The notes beneath the pieces were generated by a model that was not told the origin of the DNA, did no database searches, and worked only from the letters and a program-made list of their open reading frames with translations. A DNA stretch of 64,000 nt from Micromonospora wenchangensis (GTDB lineage Bacteria; Actinomycetota; Actinomycetes; Mycobacteriales; Micromonosporaceae), in contig NZ_MZMV01000030.1 in the NCBI RefSeq assembly GCF_002210435.1, forward strand, positions 1 through 64,000, in the 5' to 3' direction. Positions 43,753 through 53,745 of this stretch are shown here, in pieces. The number at the start of each line of letters is the position of its first letter. Within the stretch, counting starts at the first letter, position 1. A program made the translations under genes and the position numbers.

Positions 43753-43970
43753 CGAAGGCACGGAGTCGGGGACATGTGGTGGTCGCCGACAGCCACGAAA
43801 GAAGTCGACCGCACGCCCAAGTTCAGAGGCAGGTACGGCTGGTACTGCAAACCGCGCACTGAGTATCGGTGGCCGCTCATCCACCGCAACCGCAGCAGAG
43901 GTGAGCTGGCCTTCTACCTATGCTGGTCACCCCGCCCGGTGCCCGTAGCGTCAGGCGATGGTGTTCCTAC

Positions 43971-46900
43971 CTAACCAAGCCTGGGAAACCATGCCTCGGC
44001 TACTTGCGCGAGCGGCCGGTCCCGGAAATTAAACGCGACCCGCTGCTCGGCGGCAAGAACCCACGCCATTGGGTAGTCGGCAGGCGATTCCAGTATCGAC
44101 AAAAGCAGGGATTGAGATAGAGGCCCCCGCTGCCCTTCCAAGCCAACTACAGCATCGTGGCCGTGAGCACGAAGGCCGTCAAGTAGTTCTGCTGACGGAT
44201 GCTTGAACATTCGTGCGCTGAGCCCGCGTAGGCCGGGCCAACCAGCGACCCCGAATCGACCCATTTCGGTGAGCTGCTGGTCAGAAAGTCCTTGGAACTC
44301 GTCCAGTTTTCGATTGGTCTCCACAGAGTGGTGCGCGATGAGCATGGCCGTGAGGGTAGAAAAGGAGCCGGCACGCCGTAGCACGTCAGGGCGGATGCGC
44401 CTGCCGAGGCGTGCTACGCCTAGGCGGCTGGAACTCAGGCTGAGAGCACGTTGCATATCTGCCGACATCGCAGTCACTGCCGCATCGAGTCTTTCGAGGT
44501 TGCTCAGAACGACGGGCTCAGAGGCGACGGCAATCAGGGCGAGGCACCAGCTCGCCCGAGACAGCGCGTCAGCGTAGGTATCGAAATGGTGCTTCCACCA
44601 AGCGGCGTTGGATCTGTTGAAGCGCGACTCTTGGAGGAGCTTGCCGTAGTCGGGGTCCGGCCCGAATGGTTCTGCACCTCGGGTGATGGTGCCACCTGTG
44701 GTCCAGAGGCTGTCGGGGCTCGCCGCGCCGATCACCGCGATCTCGGTAGCGAGCCAGCACGGGCCGTACAGCGTGGCGAGCTCCCGCGCGGTGTCGCTCC
44801 ACATGGAGGTGGTTCCGGCTTGGCCTCGGCCGACCCGCATCGCGGACATCACTCGGTTGAAGCGGGGTTCGTGATCACGTAGGCGACGCTGTGCCACCTC
44901 GCGGGACTGGTCGGACATGCCGACGACGAAGCGATGACCGACGCTCACTCGGTATGCGCCATCTGGGTGCTTCCTGGCTCTGCTCAGGAAGCGCCACGGC
45001 GCGAGCACCTTGATCAGGTCACCAGCCACTCCTGTGGCAGCCGAAAGGCTCGCTTCGGAGCAATGTCCGTCAAGGACGGCGCGGATGAGTCTCTGCTCCA
45101 GCGGCGAGCCAGTGGGGGCTTTCAAGCCCGCACTGATCGCAACTTCAGCTGCTTCTGGCGAACTGAGCCGTAGCCGGGCCACGTCATCCGCCTTCAGGCG
45201 GGCCGCTCCGCTAAACGGTATACCACATCGGAGCCAAGTCACTTCGTTTTGACCACCCGCAGCCGCCGCCATGTGCGGCAACCACCACTCATGGATATCA
45301 CCACCGATCTGCGTAGCCAACCTAGTCCGGGTTGGGCTCAGGTTTGCGTTGGGGTCCGCCTCGGTCTTTTCTAAGAGCACAGAAACGAGATATCCGGCAC
45401 CACGGTCTTCGGCCAGCGCCTTTACTGGGCGGTTTGGAGAGGTGAAGGCACGTCCATCTTGCAGGGCGTCGTCGATAAGGCGGACGCTAAGGTCGTCAGC
45501 AAATAGCCTCGCGGCACGCCGTTGCGCGCGCGTTTGCCTAGCGAAAACGCCGTCCTGCAGCAAAGTCCAGGCGGCAAGCCGAACTTGCATCGGCCGATGG
45601 CGACCCTCCAACTCCTCCTCGAGCACGTCAACCAGGCCGGACAGTTCGTTCGGGTTAGCAAACCCTGCGAAAAAGCGGCATGTGTTTAGCCAATAGGCGC
45701 GTCGGACAAGTTCTCCCAGGATCGTCGACTTGTCAAAGCCACGCAGGTCCGCTCCAGCGTATCCCCAAAGGTACGAGGCGGCGAAGTACTCGCGCATCGT
45801 CTGGATATCGAACTCGAAGGTGCCTTGCACCTTGCTGGTCAACGCCCACACGCGGTCGGTCACCGCCGTGAAGAGGTCGTCGACGAGTGCCGTGTCCTTC
45901 TCCACGTCATCCAGGTAATTCAAGATGGCCTTACGTACGGCCCTCGTCGGCACTCGGCCAGCCGCTGGGTCTGTCTCGGCGGAGGCTTGCAAGTGCCAGC
46001 CGAGGTATGCCGTGACCTCCTCCAAGTCGTCGCGGTGCTCATGTACAGACTGACTCTTCTCGGATTCTCGGTCCAGGAACGTCTCCATATACGCCCGGAA
46101 GAGCTGAGTGCGTCCATCAGGTACCGAGTCCCCGCGCTTCTGAATTAGATAGAGCAGGATTGTCAACTGCATGGGGTTATCAGCTAGTTGCGCGATGTGG
46201 GGTTCGATCGATCGTTGCCGAAAGGTTCCCTCCAACGCTCTACGCGCCATGCCGCGCAGTCCCCGCGCGTCAGCCCATTTGCGTAGGTAGGCGGAGCGCA
46301 GCTCGGGACTGAGCGGCACGAGCGCGATGGTCTCGAACTTGTCGGCAGAAGGTTCCGCCAGGCCCGAGGCGTTGGGGCGAGTGGTTACGATCAATTGCGG
46401 CGCGGTTGCGCCGGCACCCAGCCGTGCGGCGAACTCGTCAATCTCCCTTACAACACGTTTCCGGGCGTCCTGATGGGCTACCTCGTCCAGCCCGTCTAGG
46501 ACGATCAACATCGGGAAACGACTGATCACATCGGTGACGGCGTCCACTCCGACCTCGGCGCCGTTGCTGCGTGCCGTTATCAGGTGAGCGAGGAACTTCT
46601 CAAGCGATGGCTGCGGCCTCGGGCGTCGTCGGCGCGGTGATGGTGCGTCGTCCTCGGCGAATGGGTCCTCTCCAGAGCACCACCGGGCGTAGTCACGCAG
46701 GTCAACCCGCAGCGGGAGCCTCGGGGCGCTCACGGCATGTTCAGGGCGCGGGCCAGCGAAGTACTCCCCTTCAGGCAGGAAGGCTGCACGGTGGAGTTGA
46801 CACAAGTACTGAGCAAGGGTCGACTTGCCCTGGCCTGGCTCGCCTCGTACGAGGATCAACGGCTGGGTCGCGTTGAAAAGGTACTGGGCGGCCCCACCGA

Positions 46901-47735
46901 GCGCCTGCTGCTCCTCCTCTTGCGGGATCGAGGGCCCATCGCCGAGATAATGGTGCTCTGGAGGACGCGGCAGAGGATCGTCATCAGAGGGAATGTGAAT
47001 GGCCGTGATTGCTGGTTTGGCCGTCGTGTTTCGGGGTTTAGCGATGCGGATGGCTTCGACGTCCACATATAGGTCAAGCAGGTTATAGGTGTCCATCTCG
47101 ACCTGCCGAAACTTGACCTTCGCGTCCTCTTCCCATTGCGTTGCGATCAGACTGAGCAGCATCCGGCGGAGAGTCTGCTCATGAGCGGCGATCTTGTCGG
47201 CTTCAATGACGTACCGCACCGCATCTTGGCCGGCCAGCATCTCCGAGAACGACCAGACCAGTTCCCGGGGCGCGCTTTCCACCCGGGCGTCGATGTCTGC
47301 GCGCCACCAGCACGTCATCGGGATGCCGAACTGTTTCGAGTACTCGGCCAGCTCCGCGTCGAGTTTGTCCATTCTGCCCGTGCCGGGCGCGCTCGTGCCC
47401 GCGATGCAGGTCATCAGCACGTACGCCGTCGCACCCTCGGCCACGAGACGCTCGATGTTCTTCGTCTCTTCCTTGATGGTGGCGGCCAGCCACGTCACCG
47501 GGTTCTTGACCGCGTCCTTGGACCACTTGACCTGGTAGATCACCCCAGGCTTCTGGCCTTCCTTGCGCACCGCGTCCCGGCCACCGTCTTTCTGTCCAAC
47601 GGGGAAGCACGAGACGTCGGGGTACTGCAACACCAGCAGGGCGTTGCACAGTTGCTGAAACAGCTTTTCCGACAACCGCTCGTACAGGTAACGCTCAGAC
47701 CTTGCGCTTCCACCACTCGTCATGGGCGACGACAA
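43971..47735 (-). CDS. REase-NACHT STAND NTPase, probable anti-phage sensor/effector
   Basis: A 1,254-residue protein. The N-terminus (about 15-140) looks like a PD-(D/E)XK Mrr-like nuclease: FPVGQKDGGRDAVRKEG then VIYQVKWSKDA (D...QxK). A NACHT NTPase follows with Walker A RGEPGQGKSTLAQYL (about 295) and Walker B LIVLDGLDEVAHQD (about 412). The C-terminal 700 residues are helical with no simple repeat seen. Avs and related bacterial NLR-like proteins have this design: target binding by the C-terminus triggers oligomerisation and the nuclease. By eye its GC is lower than its neighbours, suggesting transfer. It stands alone. The Met at 47723 is an alternative start. Confidence 0.82.
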   Translation of the reverse strand: MSSPMTSGGSARSERYLYERLSEKLFQQLCNALLVLQYPDVSCFPVGQKDGGRDAVRKEGQKPGVIYQVKWSKDAVKNPVTWLAATIKEETKNIERLVAEGATAYVLMTCIAGTSAPGTGRMDKLDAELAEYSKQFGIPMTCWWRADIDARVESAPRELVWSFSEMLAGQDAVRYVIEADKIAAHEQTLRRMLLSLIATQWEEDAKVKFRQVEMDTYNLLDLYVDVEAIRIAKPRNTTAKPAITAIHIPSDDDPLPRPPEHHYLGDGPSIPQEEEQQALGGAAQYLFNATQPLILVRGEPGQGKSTLAQYLCQLHRAAFLPEGEYFAGPRPEHAVSAPRLPLRVDLRDYARWCSGEDPFAEDDAPSPRRRRPRPQPSLEKFLAHLITARSNGAEVGVDAVTDVISRFPMLIVLDGLDEVAHQDARKRVVREIDEFAARLGAGATAPQLIVTTRPNASGLAEPSADKFETIALVPLSPELRSAYLRKWADARGLRGMARRALEGTFRQRSIEPHIAQLADNPMQLTILLYLIQKRGDSVPDGRTQLFRAYMETFLDRESEKSQSVHEHRDDLEEVTAYLGWHLQASAETDPAAGRVPTRAVRKAILNYLDDVEKDTALVDDLFTAVTDRVWALTSKVQGTFEFDIQTMREYFAASYLWGYAGADLRGFDKSTILGELVRRAYWLNTCRFFAGFANPNELSGLVDVLEEELEGRHRPMQVRLAAWTLLQDGVFARQTRAQRRAARLFADDLSVRLIDDALQDGRAFTSPNRPVKALAEDRGAGYLVSVLLEKTEADPNANLSPTRTRLATQIGGDIHEWWLPHMAAAAGGQNEVTWLRCGIPFSGAARLKADDVARLRLSSPEAAEVAISAGLKAPTGSPLEQRLIRAVLDGHCSEASLSAATGVAGDLIKVLAPWRFLSRARKHPDGAYRVSVGHRFVVGMSDQSREVAQRRLRDHEPRFNRVMSAMRVGRGQAGTTSMWSDTARELATLYGPCWLATEIAVIGAASPDSLWTTGGTITRGAEPFGPDPDYGKLLQESRFNRSNAAWWKHHFDTYADALSRASWCLALIAVASEPVVLSNLERLDAAVTAMSADMQRALSLSSSRLGVARLGRRIRPDVLRRAGSFSTLTAMLIAHHSVETNRKLDEFQGLSDQQLTEMGRFGVAGWPGLRGLSARMFKHPSAELLDGLRAHGHDAVVGLEGQRGPLSQSLLLSILESPADYPMAWVLAAEQRVAFNFRDRPLAQVAEAWFPRLG

Positions 47736-47932
47736 CTCCTGCTGAACTCAAGACAACGCAGCCGATACAGCACGAACCGAACGTGAGGCTACGCTCTGAC
47801 CACCCGTGTGGACACCATCCGCTACGGCGCACCCTGCACCCAACAAGGCCAAAGGCCGCAGCCTTTGGGCGAACATCCATAGCACCCGCTGACGCCGGGG
47901 TGACCGTCGTGGCTACCCACGGCGTCGCGGTG

Positions 47933-48517
47933 TCAGGAGTCGACCCGGATCATGAGCCGGCCGGGCGAGAAGGTGGGCGGCCAGCCGGGAACCGGGGCAG
48001 TGTCGGCACCAGCGCGGGCAATCAGCCAACCCCGCTGGGTCAGGTGCATCAGCATCGGGTAGGCAACCATCGGCCGCGAATGATCAATCACTCTGATCTC
48101 CGTGCCCTGCCCCAGCACCACCACCTCATAGCCTGGGCTGACCGGGCGGGGCCGGCTCAGAAAGCCGAGCCGGTCCGCATCCCACCCGGCCAGATCCCGC
48201 CGCAGCTCGGCAAGCACCGCGTCATGCACGCGCGGCCATAGCGGATGCTGTACACACTGCGGGCTCGACAGATCGTGCGCCAGGCCGTCGCGGTCGAACC
48301 GGGCAACGTCGGCGTCCTCCCGGTTGGCGTGGATCCACTGCTGCACCAGGGCCAAGCGATACGGGTCGTCCAGCAGCGCCCACACGCTGAGCAGGTCACC
48401 GGTCAGCACGCACTCGACCCACGCCATGCCATAGCCGGCCGGGCCTTCCTCGTGCGCCTCCAGCTCCGCGCGAGTCTGGTCAACCCCGTGAACCGGATAC
48501 TCGTCATCGGTTGCCAT
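47933..48517 (-). CDS. Hypothetical protein
   Basis: A 194-residue acidic protein (MATDDEYPVHGVDQTRAELE, YGMAWVECVLTGDLLSVWAL, VVLGQGTEIRVIDHSRPMVA). It looks like a real, well-folded cytoplasmic protein, but no family was recognised. The gaps on both sides (47736-47932, 48518-48761) hold nothing recognisable. Confidence 0.55.
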   Translation of the reverse strand: MATDDEYPVHGVDQTRAELEAHEEGPAGYGMAWVECVLTGDLLSVWALLDDPYRLALVQQWIHANREDADVARFDRDGLAHDLSSPQCVQHPLWPRVHDAVLAELRRDLAGWDADRLGFLSRPRPVSPGYEVVVLGQGTEIRVIDHSRPMVAYPMLMHLTQRGWLIARAGADTAPVPGWPPTFSPGRLMIRVDS

Positions 48518-48761
48518 CAGGGCACCCTACGGGCAGTCATTCGCGAAGTCAGCCCCGCCGCCCCATGCCGCGGGATCACCTCCGCGTCCTTCGTCGTCTC
48601 GTCGTCGTGCGGTCCGCTGAGCGCGGCGTGTAGGCCCTCGACCACAAACACCTGTCTGTCCCCGCCACGCTCCGCGCTCCGCCGGTCCCGGCCTTCGTGG
48701 TTGCCCGGCGACTCCGCTCTACCGGCCGCCTCACGCCTCTTCTTCAACAGCGATCCGGGCG

Positions 48762-49796
48762 TCAGCCGAGTTGATCCGCGCAGCCCGCCAGGAAGCGGTT
48801 GACCACGGCACGGGGCGGCATGTCCTCCATGGACAGCAGGCATGGGATTCTGGCGATCTGGCGGTGCATCACATCGTCGGCTTGGTCGCGAAAGGCTACG
48901 AGACGCTTGACGTACTTGCCGTCGGTTCGGCCCCACGGATGGTTGTTGGCGACCTGCGCGAACGACGACTGACCAAACAGCGGTGGTACGTGATCCAGCA
49001 GGGCACGTAGCAACGCATGCGCCGCGTATGCATTGCCGGCACGGTAGCTGTCATCGAGCTCACGCAGGAGAACGAGGAGCTTTGTGCAGTCCCATCGGCC
49101 TCCGTGTGCCTGCTTGATGAGGTCGAAGATGCGCTCATCGATGTAGCTGGCCGCTTCCTCCAGCGAGGCCGTCGACGGTTCAGAACGGGGTTCAACAACG
49201 GTGGGCGCATGAGGCCCGAGCCAGCCCGCTGTCGCCTCGAGAAAGTCCTCGACGCTCCTTACACGCAAGAAGTGCCTTACATCTCGGCCGACCTTCACGC
49301 GCCAGTCGTCTGTATCGGGATTGCGCGAATTGCCCTCGCCGCCCCATCGCTCCCAGTAGAGCATCTCGAAGAGCCGACGGAGCCGGCCAGCCTCACGCAA
49401 TGGCACGCGGAGGCCCTTGGCGAGCATGGCTCGGGTGACTGTCACTGTCGTCTCACCCGGCTCCGGGTCGTGCTTGTCTTCGTATCGCGCTAGCCAGCGC
49501 AGGGCACGGAGGAAGAGTTCGACGTCGTCCTCGCCTCCGTCGCAGCGCTCGATGCCGGCTAGCGTAAGCCGCACCATGTCGTGGCCTCTGGGTGCGACGC
49601 CGCGCGGTCCGTGTGTCACCAGAAACACTTCGGGAATGCTGACGGCCACCTGGGCGACGTCAATCTTCGCCGTTCGCCAGAGCTGGCGGTCTACGCGGTC
49701 GAACTCCGGCCACGCAGCATGGCTGCGGAAGTGGTCGTACAGGGCCTGGATGACCGCCCGCTGCGGATCCTTGGCCGGCGTGGGCACGGAAGCCAC
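48762..49796 (-). CDS. Hypothetical protein, weakly like abortive-infection C-terminal proteins
   Basis: A 344-residue protein. GTG 49796 is preceded by GGAAGGAAGCAAGGG, so this start is preferred over the open frame to 49907. The N-terminal half is winged-helix-like (QLWRTAKIDVAQVAVSIPEV). The C-terminal half (ASYIDERIFDLIKQAHGGRW, LLRALLDHVPPLFG, KRLVAFRDQADDVMHRQI) has the helical pattern of Abi-C-like domains. That resemblance is weak. It lies between the NACHT gene and the RHH-RAMA gene. Confidence 0.5.
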   Translation of the reverse strand: MASVPTPAKDPQRAVIQALYDHFRSHAAWPEFDRVDRQLWRTAKIDVAQVAVSIPEVFLVTHGPRGVAPRGHDMVRLTLAGIERCDGGEDDVELFLRALRWLARYEDKHDPEPGETTVTVTRAMLAKGLRVPLREAGRLRRLFEMLYWERWGGEGNSRNPDTDDWRVKVGRDVRHFLRVRSVEDFLEATAGWLGPHAPTVVEPRSEPSTASLEEAASYIDERIFDLIKQAHGGRWDCTKLLVLLRELDDSYRAGNAYAAHALLRALLDHVPPLFGQSSFAQVANNHPWGRTDGKYVKRLVAFRDQADDVMHRQIARIPCLLSMEDMPPRAVVNRFLAGCADQLG

Positions 49797-49988
49797 CCCT
49801 TGCTTCCTTCCTATGATTGATCCGAACACCTGCTGAGGCAGCGGGCGCGACAGCGCTCCAGTTGCCGGCCGGCTGCCCGTAGCGGCAACCGATCGCTCAG
49901 GGCACATCGACAGAACCCCAACGACCAGCTCCGCCTACACCCGCCCCGCACGACCAGAATCCGATGCCCTGACGGGATTGATACTGGT

Positions 49989-50426
49989 TCAGCGGCCTCC
50001 CCGGCCGGTAGCGCCGCTCTCCGCGCGCAGTTGTCGAAGGGACTTTCCCGTCGGGTCATGAATCCAGTACGCCCACCCGTCGATCGACGTGCCTACCAGC
50101 TTGCCCAGCGCCGGCGAGGGCTCCTTGTATCGGCCGAGTTCGGTCCTGATCCAGCCGTCGGCCTCGACGGTCGCGGCGAAGCGCCGCCCCTTCCGCACCT
50201 GGACGTGGCTTAGAGCGTCGCCCGCCTTCACAAACCCTTTCTCGATGAGGGCGGTGAGAGCTCCTGGGATGGACGGCGCGGCCGGGCTGGGAACCGCCGG
50301 GCTTCCCGCGGTGGAGTGGCCCTTCTCTAGGAGCATTCGCCTGAGGACATCGTTCGGCTGCTCGAAGCCCTTGACGTTCCGCTCCAGTTCGGCATACACG
50401 TCGTCATCGATCTCGATCCGCCGCAT
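49989..50426 (-). CDS. SeqA-N-like ribbon-helix-helix protein with RAMA domain
   Basis: A 145-residue protein. Residues 1-37 (MRRIEIDDDVYAELERN, DVLRRMLLEKG) match the N-terminal RHH-like domain of SeqA. Residues 55-140 (LTALIEKGFVKAGDALSHV, AATVEADGWIRTELGRYKE, GWAYWIHDPTGKSLRQLR) match the RAMA fold (restriction enzyme adenine methylase associated), thought to bind modified or specific DNA. It probably binds DNA as a dimer. The ATG at 50426 is preceded by GGGGGAGG. The joining of a SeqA-like head and RAMA hints at sensing methylated DNA. Confidence 0.7.
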   Translation of the reverse strand: MRRIEIDDDVYAELERNVKGFEQPNDVLRRMLLEKGHSTAGSPAVPSPAAPSIPGALTALIEKGFVKAGDALSHVQVRKGRRFAATVEADGWIRTELGRYKEPSPALGKLVGTSIDGWAYWIHDPTGKSLRQLRAESGATGRGGR

Positions 50427-50559
50427 ACCTCCCCCTAATCTGCGTAATCTATGGACGTAGAGATTCTGCCAGATCGACAGATCGAAGAGCAAGAGCATAT
50501 CCGCCTAGTGCCGTGACCACGAATTTTCACGGTGTGGAGCGGACGGTAGCCTCGGCGCG

Positions 50560-50889
50560 GTGACGGAGGACGACTTCATGATCAGGTTTAGCCAGGACGA
50601 GGCGTTGGTGCTCTCAGACTGGCTTCACCGAATGATGGGCACCGCCGCTTTCGACGAGTTGGTCGATCGCGACCGTGCGGTATGGTCCCCGTTGTATCGC
50701 ATCTCCGGGACGTTGGAGACCTCGCTGGCGGAGGTGTTCAGGCCGGACTATCCCGTCCGATTGCAGGATGCGAGGAATCGGCTACTGGATGCGCTTGGCG
50801 AGGTGGGGCGACACCAGCCGGCGAGGCCTGATGCTCGGGCAGCACACGCAGTGCCTCAACCACCAACGTTTCGGAGTGTTTGGGGGTGA
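50560..50889 (+). CDS. Hypothetical protein, probably truncated by an IS630 element
   Basis: The readable frame from GTG 50560 gives 109 residues (FSQDEALVLSDWLHRMMGTA, LYRISGTLETSLAEVFRPDY). The first about 85 residues look natural. The tail (HQPARPDARAAHAVPQPP) lies in DNA also read by the transposase on the other strand and is probably foreign, so the gene has likely lost its own end. Function unknown. Confidence 0.45.
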   Translation: MTEDDFMIRFSQDEALVLSDWLHRMMGTAAFDELVDRDRAVWSPLYRISGTLETSLAEVFRPDYPVRLQDARNRLLDALGEVGRHQPARPDARAAHAVPQPPTFRSVWG

Positions 50890-52077
50890 GGCTGCGCCGG
50901 TGGCGGGTTGGCCCCAGCGGCGATGGCGTTCGCTGCGGATGCGGACGCGTTCGCGGCGTTGGGCGGCTAGGACGTCGGGGTGGCGGGCGTTGGCGTTGCG
51001 CCACCGCAGATAGGCCTGCAGTTTCCGGGTCAACGCTGGGTGGTTGGGGTGGTCCGAGCCGGCGATGACGAAGGTGCGCAGCGGCCCGAACTGGGCCTCG
51101 ATCGGGTTGGCCTAGGAGGCGTAGGTCGGGGTGAAGCACAGCGCGACCTTGTTGCGGGCCGCCCACGCTCGGATCTTGCGGCCTTTGAGCGCAGACAGGT
51201 TGTCCAGGATGACGTAAATCGGCGCCCCGTCCGGACGCGCGGCTCGGATCGACTTCAAGGCGGCGAGGGTGTTCGCGGCGCTGTTGCGACGGCGCACGAC
51301 GCCCCAGAGTTGGTCGTCACCCACCGAGTAGCAGCCGTGGAACTGCCGGACACCGTGCAGCTTGTGGTAGTTCGCGGGCAGCCGATGCGGATGCCCCTCC
51401 GGCGCCCACCCGGCCCCTGACTGCGGACGGATCACCAGGGGCCCGAACTCGTCGAACGCGAACACCCGCTGCGGGAAGTGGCTGCTCACGTACTCGATCC
51501 GGGCGAGCTTGGCATCCCGCTGCGGGTCGGTGGACTCCTTCCACGTCTTGGTCCGCTGGAAGGTGATCCGATGCCGGTGCAGGATCTGCCGCAGCCGCTC
51601 CCGGCCCACTCCAACCCGTCGAGGCGAGTGAACACGCAGGTGGTCGGCGAGCTTGCGGACACTCCATCGGGTGAACGGTCGTCCCAGTTTCTCGGGGCGG
51701 GTGTTGGCCGTCTCGACGATGAACTGCTCCTCGTCGCTACTGATCTGGCGGGGACGGCCACCCGCCCACTGAGGGTCCAGGCTGGCCATCCCCATCTCGT
51801 TGAACCGGTGGATGACATGCCGGATCGTGTCCTCGTCCGCCTGAACCAGACGGGCGATAGCCGGCACCGTGCTCCCACCAGCCGAGGCGAGCACGACCAT
51901 CGCCCGTCGTAGTCGGATCGCCGAGCCGGTTCCCCGGCGGGTGATTCTGAGCAGCTGCTGACCTTCCTGATCACTCAGCCGCCGCACGCGTACAGAATCC
52001 GCCACCGCCACAGCCTGACCCCCACAACGCCGCCCGGCCGACAGGCCGAACACCGTGAACGTTCGTGGTAACGGCAC
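50782..52077 (-). pseudogene. IS630-family transposase with a premature TAG
   Basis: The frame reads an HTH (TVPAIARLVQADEDTIRHVI), the middle region RPEKLGRPFTRWSVRKLADH, and DDE motifs FAFDEFGPLV and VILDNLSALKGRKIRA. A TAG at 51112-51114 replaces the Trp expected in TPTYASWANPIEAQFG, and the frame then continues ANPIEAQFGPLRTFVIAGSD to 50782. The catalytic Glu lies after the stop, so the product is inactive unless read through. GTG at 52011 or 52005 may be the true start. Terminal inverted repeats were not located. Confidence 0.8.
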
Positions 52078-52185
52078 TAGCTGCCGAGCCCGGAGCGGCG
52101 GCGCGACCGGTCAGTATCGGCTGGGCCGACAGCGGGCGGCGACCCAACCCCATTGGCCACCGCCCGCTGCGCCGTGCGGGGACTG

Positions 52186-53411
52186 CTACCCGACGGCCCG
52201 CAGCTGGTCGACGCCGAGGAAGTCCCCCACGATCTGCCGCACCGGCTCGTGGTGCCGCCGCGTGGCGTGCACGTAGATGTTCATCGTCGTCGTCACGCTG
52301 GCGTGCCCGGCCATCGTCCGCTGCGCCGCCAGGTCCACGCCCTCGGTCGCGAGCAGCGTCAGCAGCGAGTGCCGCAGCCCGTGATGGTCATCCGGCGCGA
52401 CAGGCCCTTCTCCCGCGCCAGGTCGCGGATCTTCACCCACCGTCCCTCGTAGAAGTCCTCGTACCGCCAGTGGTTGCCGCGCGGCGCGACGAACACGAAC
52501 TGCCGGCCCGGCTCCCGGCTGGCGGCCGCGCACCGCTCGGCAACCATCCGCGCCACGGCGGCGGTCAGCGGCACCTCCCGGTAGCCCTGCTTCGTCTTCG
52601 GCTTGGTCTCGACCACCCACCGCCGGTTCACCTTCCGCAGGACCTGCACGATCGACACCGTGCTGCGGGCGACGTTGACCGCCCAGGGCGGCAGGGCGCT
52701 CACCTCACCCCAGCGCAGCCCCGTCGACAGCTTGCACAGCAGGTCCGCCGCCTCCGGGTCGACCGCGTACGCCGCCTCGAGGAACAGCCGGGCCTCGTCC
52801 GGGCTCTCCAGGATGTCCCGCTCGGCGCGCGGGCCCTCGGGCAGCGGCAGCCCGTCCATCGGGTTCGACGTCCGCACGGCGGCCTCGCCGTCCTCGCCGG
52901 GGCGGCACGCCGCCTTGAAGATCGGCACCACCGTCTCGCCCCGGATGTTGGCGATCGTCTTCGCCGAGAGGCCGGCGTCGCGCAGGGCCTGCTGCCACTC
53001 GCGCATCTCCCGCCGGTTGATCTCTGCGATCGGCCGGTCGTCCAGCCGCGGGAAGACGTGCTTCTCCAGGCGCTCGCAGTACTTGCGCACCGTCTCCGGA
53101 TGCGGCTTCACCAGCTGGCCCAGCCACTCCTCGGCGTACGCCCGGAACGTCAGCACATGCTCGGCGGGCTCCGGTGCCGGGGCGGCCACGCCGGCGGGAA
53201 AGAGCTCGGCGAGGCCGTGCTCGACCAGCTGATCCGGCGTCGGCATCCGCTCTCCGGCGACCTCGACCAGCGTCTTGAAGCGCTTCGCGTCGGCCTGGTA
53301 GTCGAACGTGCGGCTGCTTCACGGGTTCTCGCGGCGGCCGCCCTTACGCCACTTCACCCACCACCGAGTGCTCTTGCCGTTCTTCGTCGTCCTCTTCTCG
53401 ACTGATGCCAC
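52186..53411 (-). pseudogene. Tyrosine integrase beside tRNA-Leu, disabled by a stop and a frameshift
   Basis: From GTG 53411 it reads VASVEKRTTKNGKSTRWWVK, then a TGA where Trp is expected (GGRRENP-stop-SSRTFDYQ, about 53320), then a full SAM-like and catalytic domain with LSTGLRWGEVSAL (first Arg). Near 52382 one C is missing: RMTI runs on in the neighbouring frame as HGLRHSLLTLLATEGVDLA, MAGHASVTTTMNIYVH with HxxR, His and Tyr. The catalytic set is therefore complete but split in three pieces. It sits 248 bases from the 3' end of tRNA-Leu, the usual place for an integrative element's integrase. Confidence 0.85.
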
Positions 53412-53658
53412 CGTTCCTCCACGTGAACGCGGCGGCCTCGACCCGGTGTCCTGCGGGCTCTACCGCCGACGCACCTGTATGCGGCAACAGTGGGACCTCA
53501 ACCGTCTAGATCGCCGAGCACAAGATTGGCCCGGCGGCGTCATGCGGCGGGGCTCGTCCGGGCCCGTGTTCCCACGGCGGCAAACAGCCCGAAAAACGAT
53601 CAAGGCCGCTAACCTGAGTTCTGCCAGGTCAGCGACCCAAAGCCTGTGTCGTTCGTAC

Positions 53659-53745
53659 TGGTGTCCGAGGGGGGACTTGAACCCCCACGCCCTATACGGG
53701 CACTAGCACCTCAAGCTAGCGCGTCTGCCATTCCGCCACCCGGAC
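53659..53745 (-). tRNA. tRNA-Leu (anticodon GAG)
   Basis: Read on the minus strand, 5' GTCCGGG pairs with 3' CTCGGAC, followed by discriminator A and an encoded CCA. The anticodon stem CTAGC/GCTAG holds the loop TTGAGGT (anticodon GAG, codon CUC). A long variable arm and the T-loop GGTTCAAGTCC follow, as expected for a class II leucine tRNA of 87 nt. Its 3' end faces the integrase pseudogene. Confidence 0.95.

Noticed and set aside
33650-53650. Second copy of the tRNA-Leu 3' end as a distal att site
   Set aside because: None was noticed by eye in the accessory region; it may be outside the window or too diverged. An exact string search would settle it.
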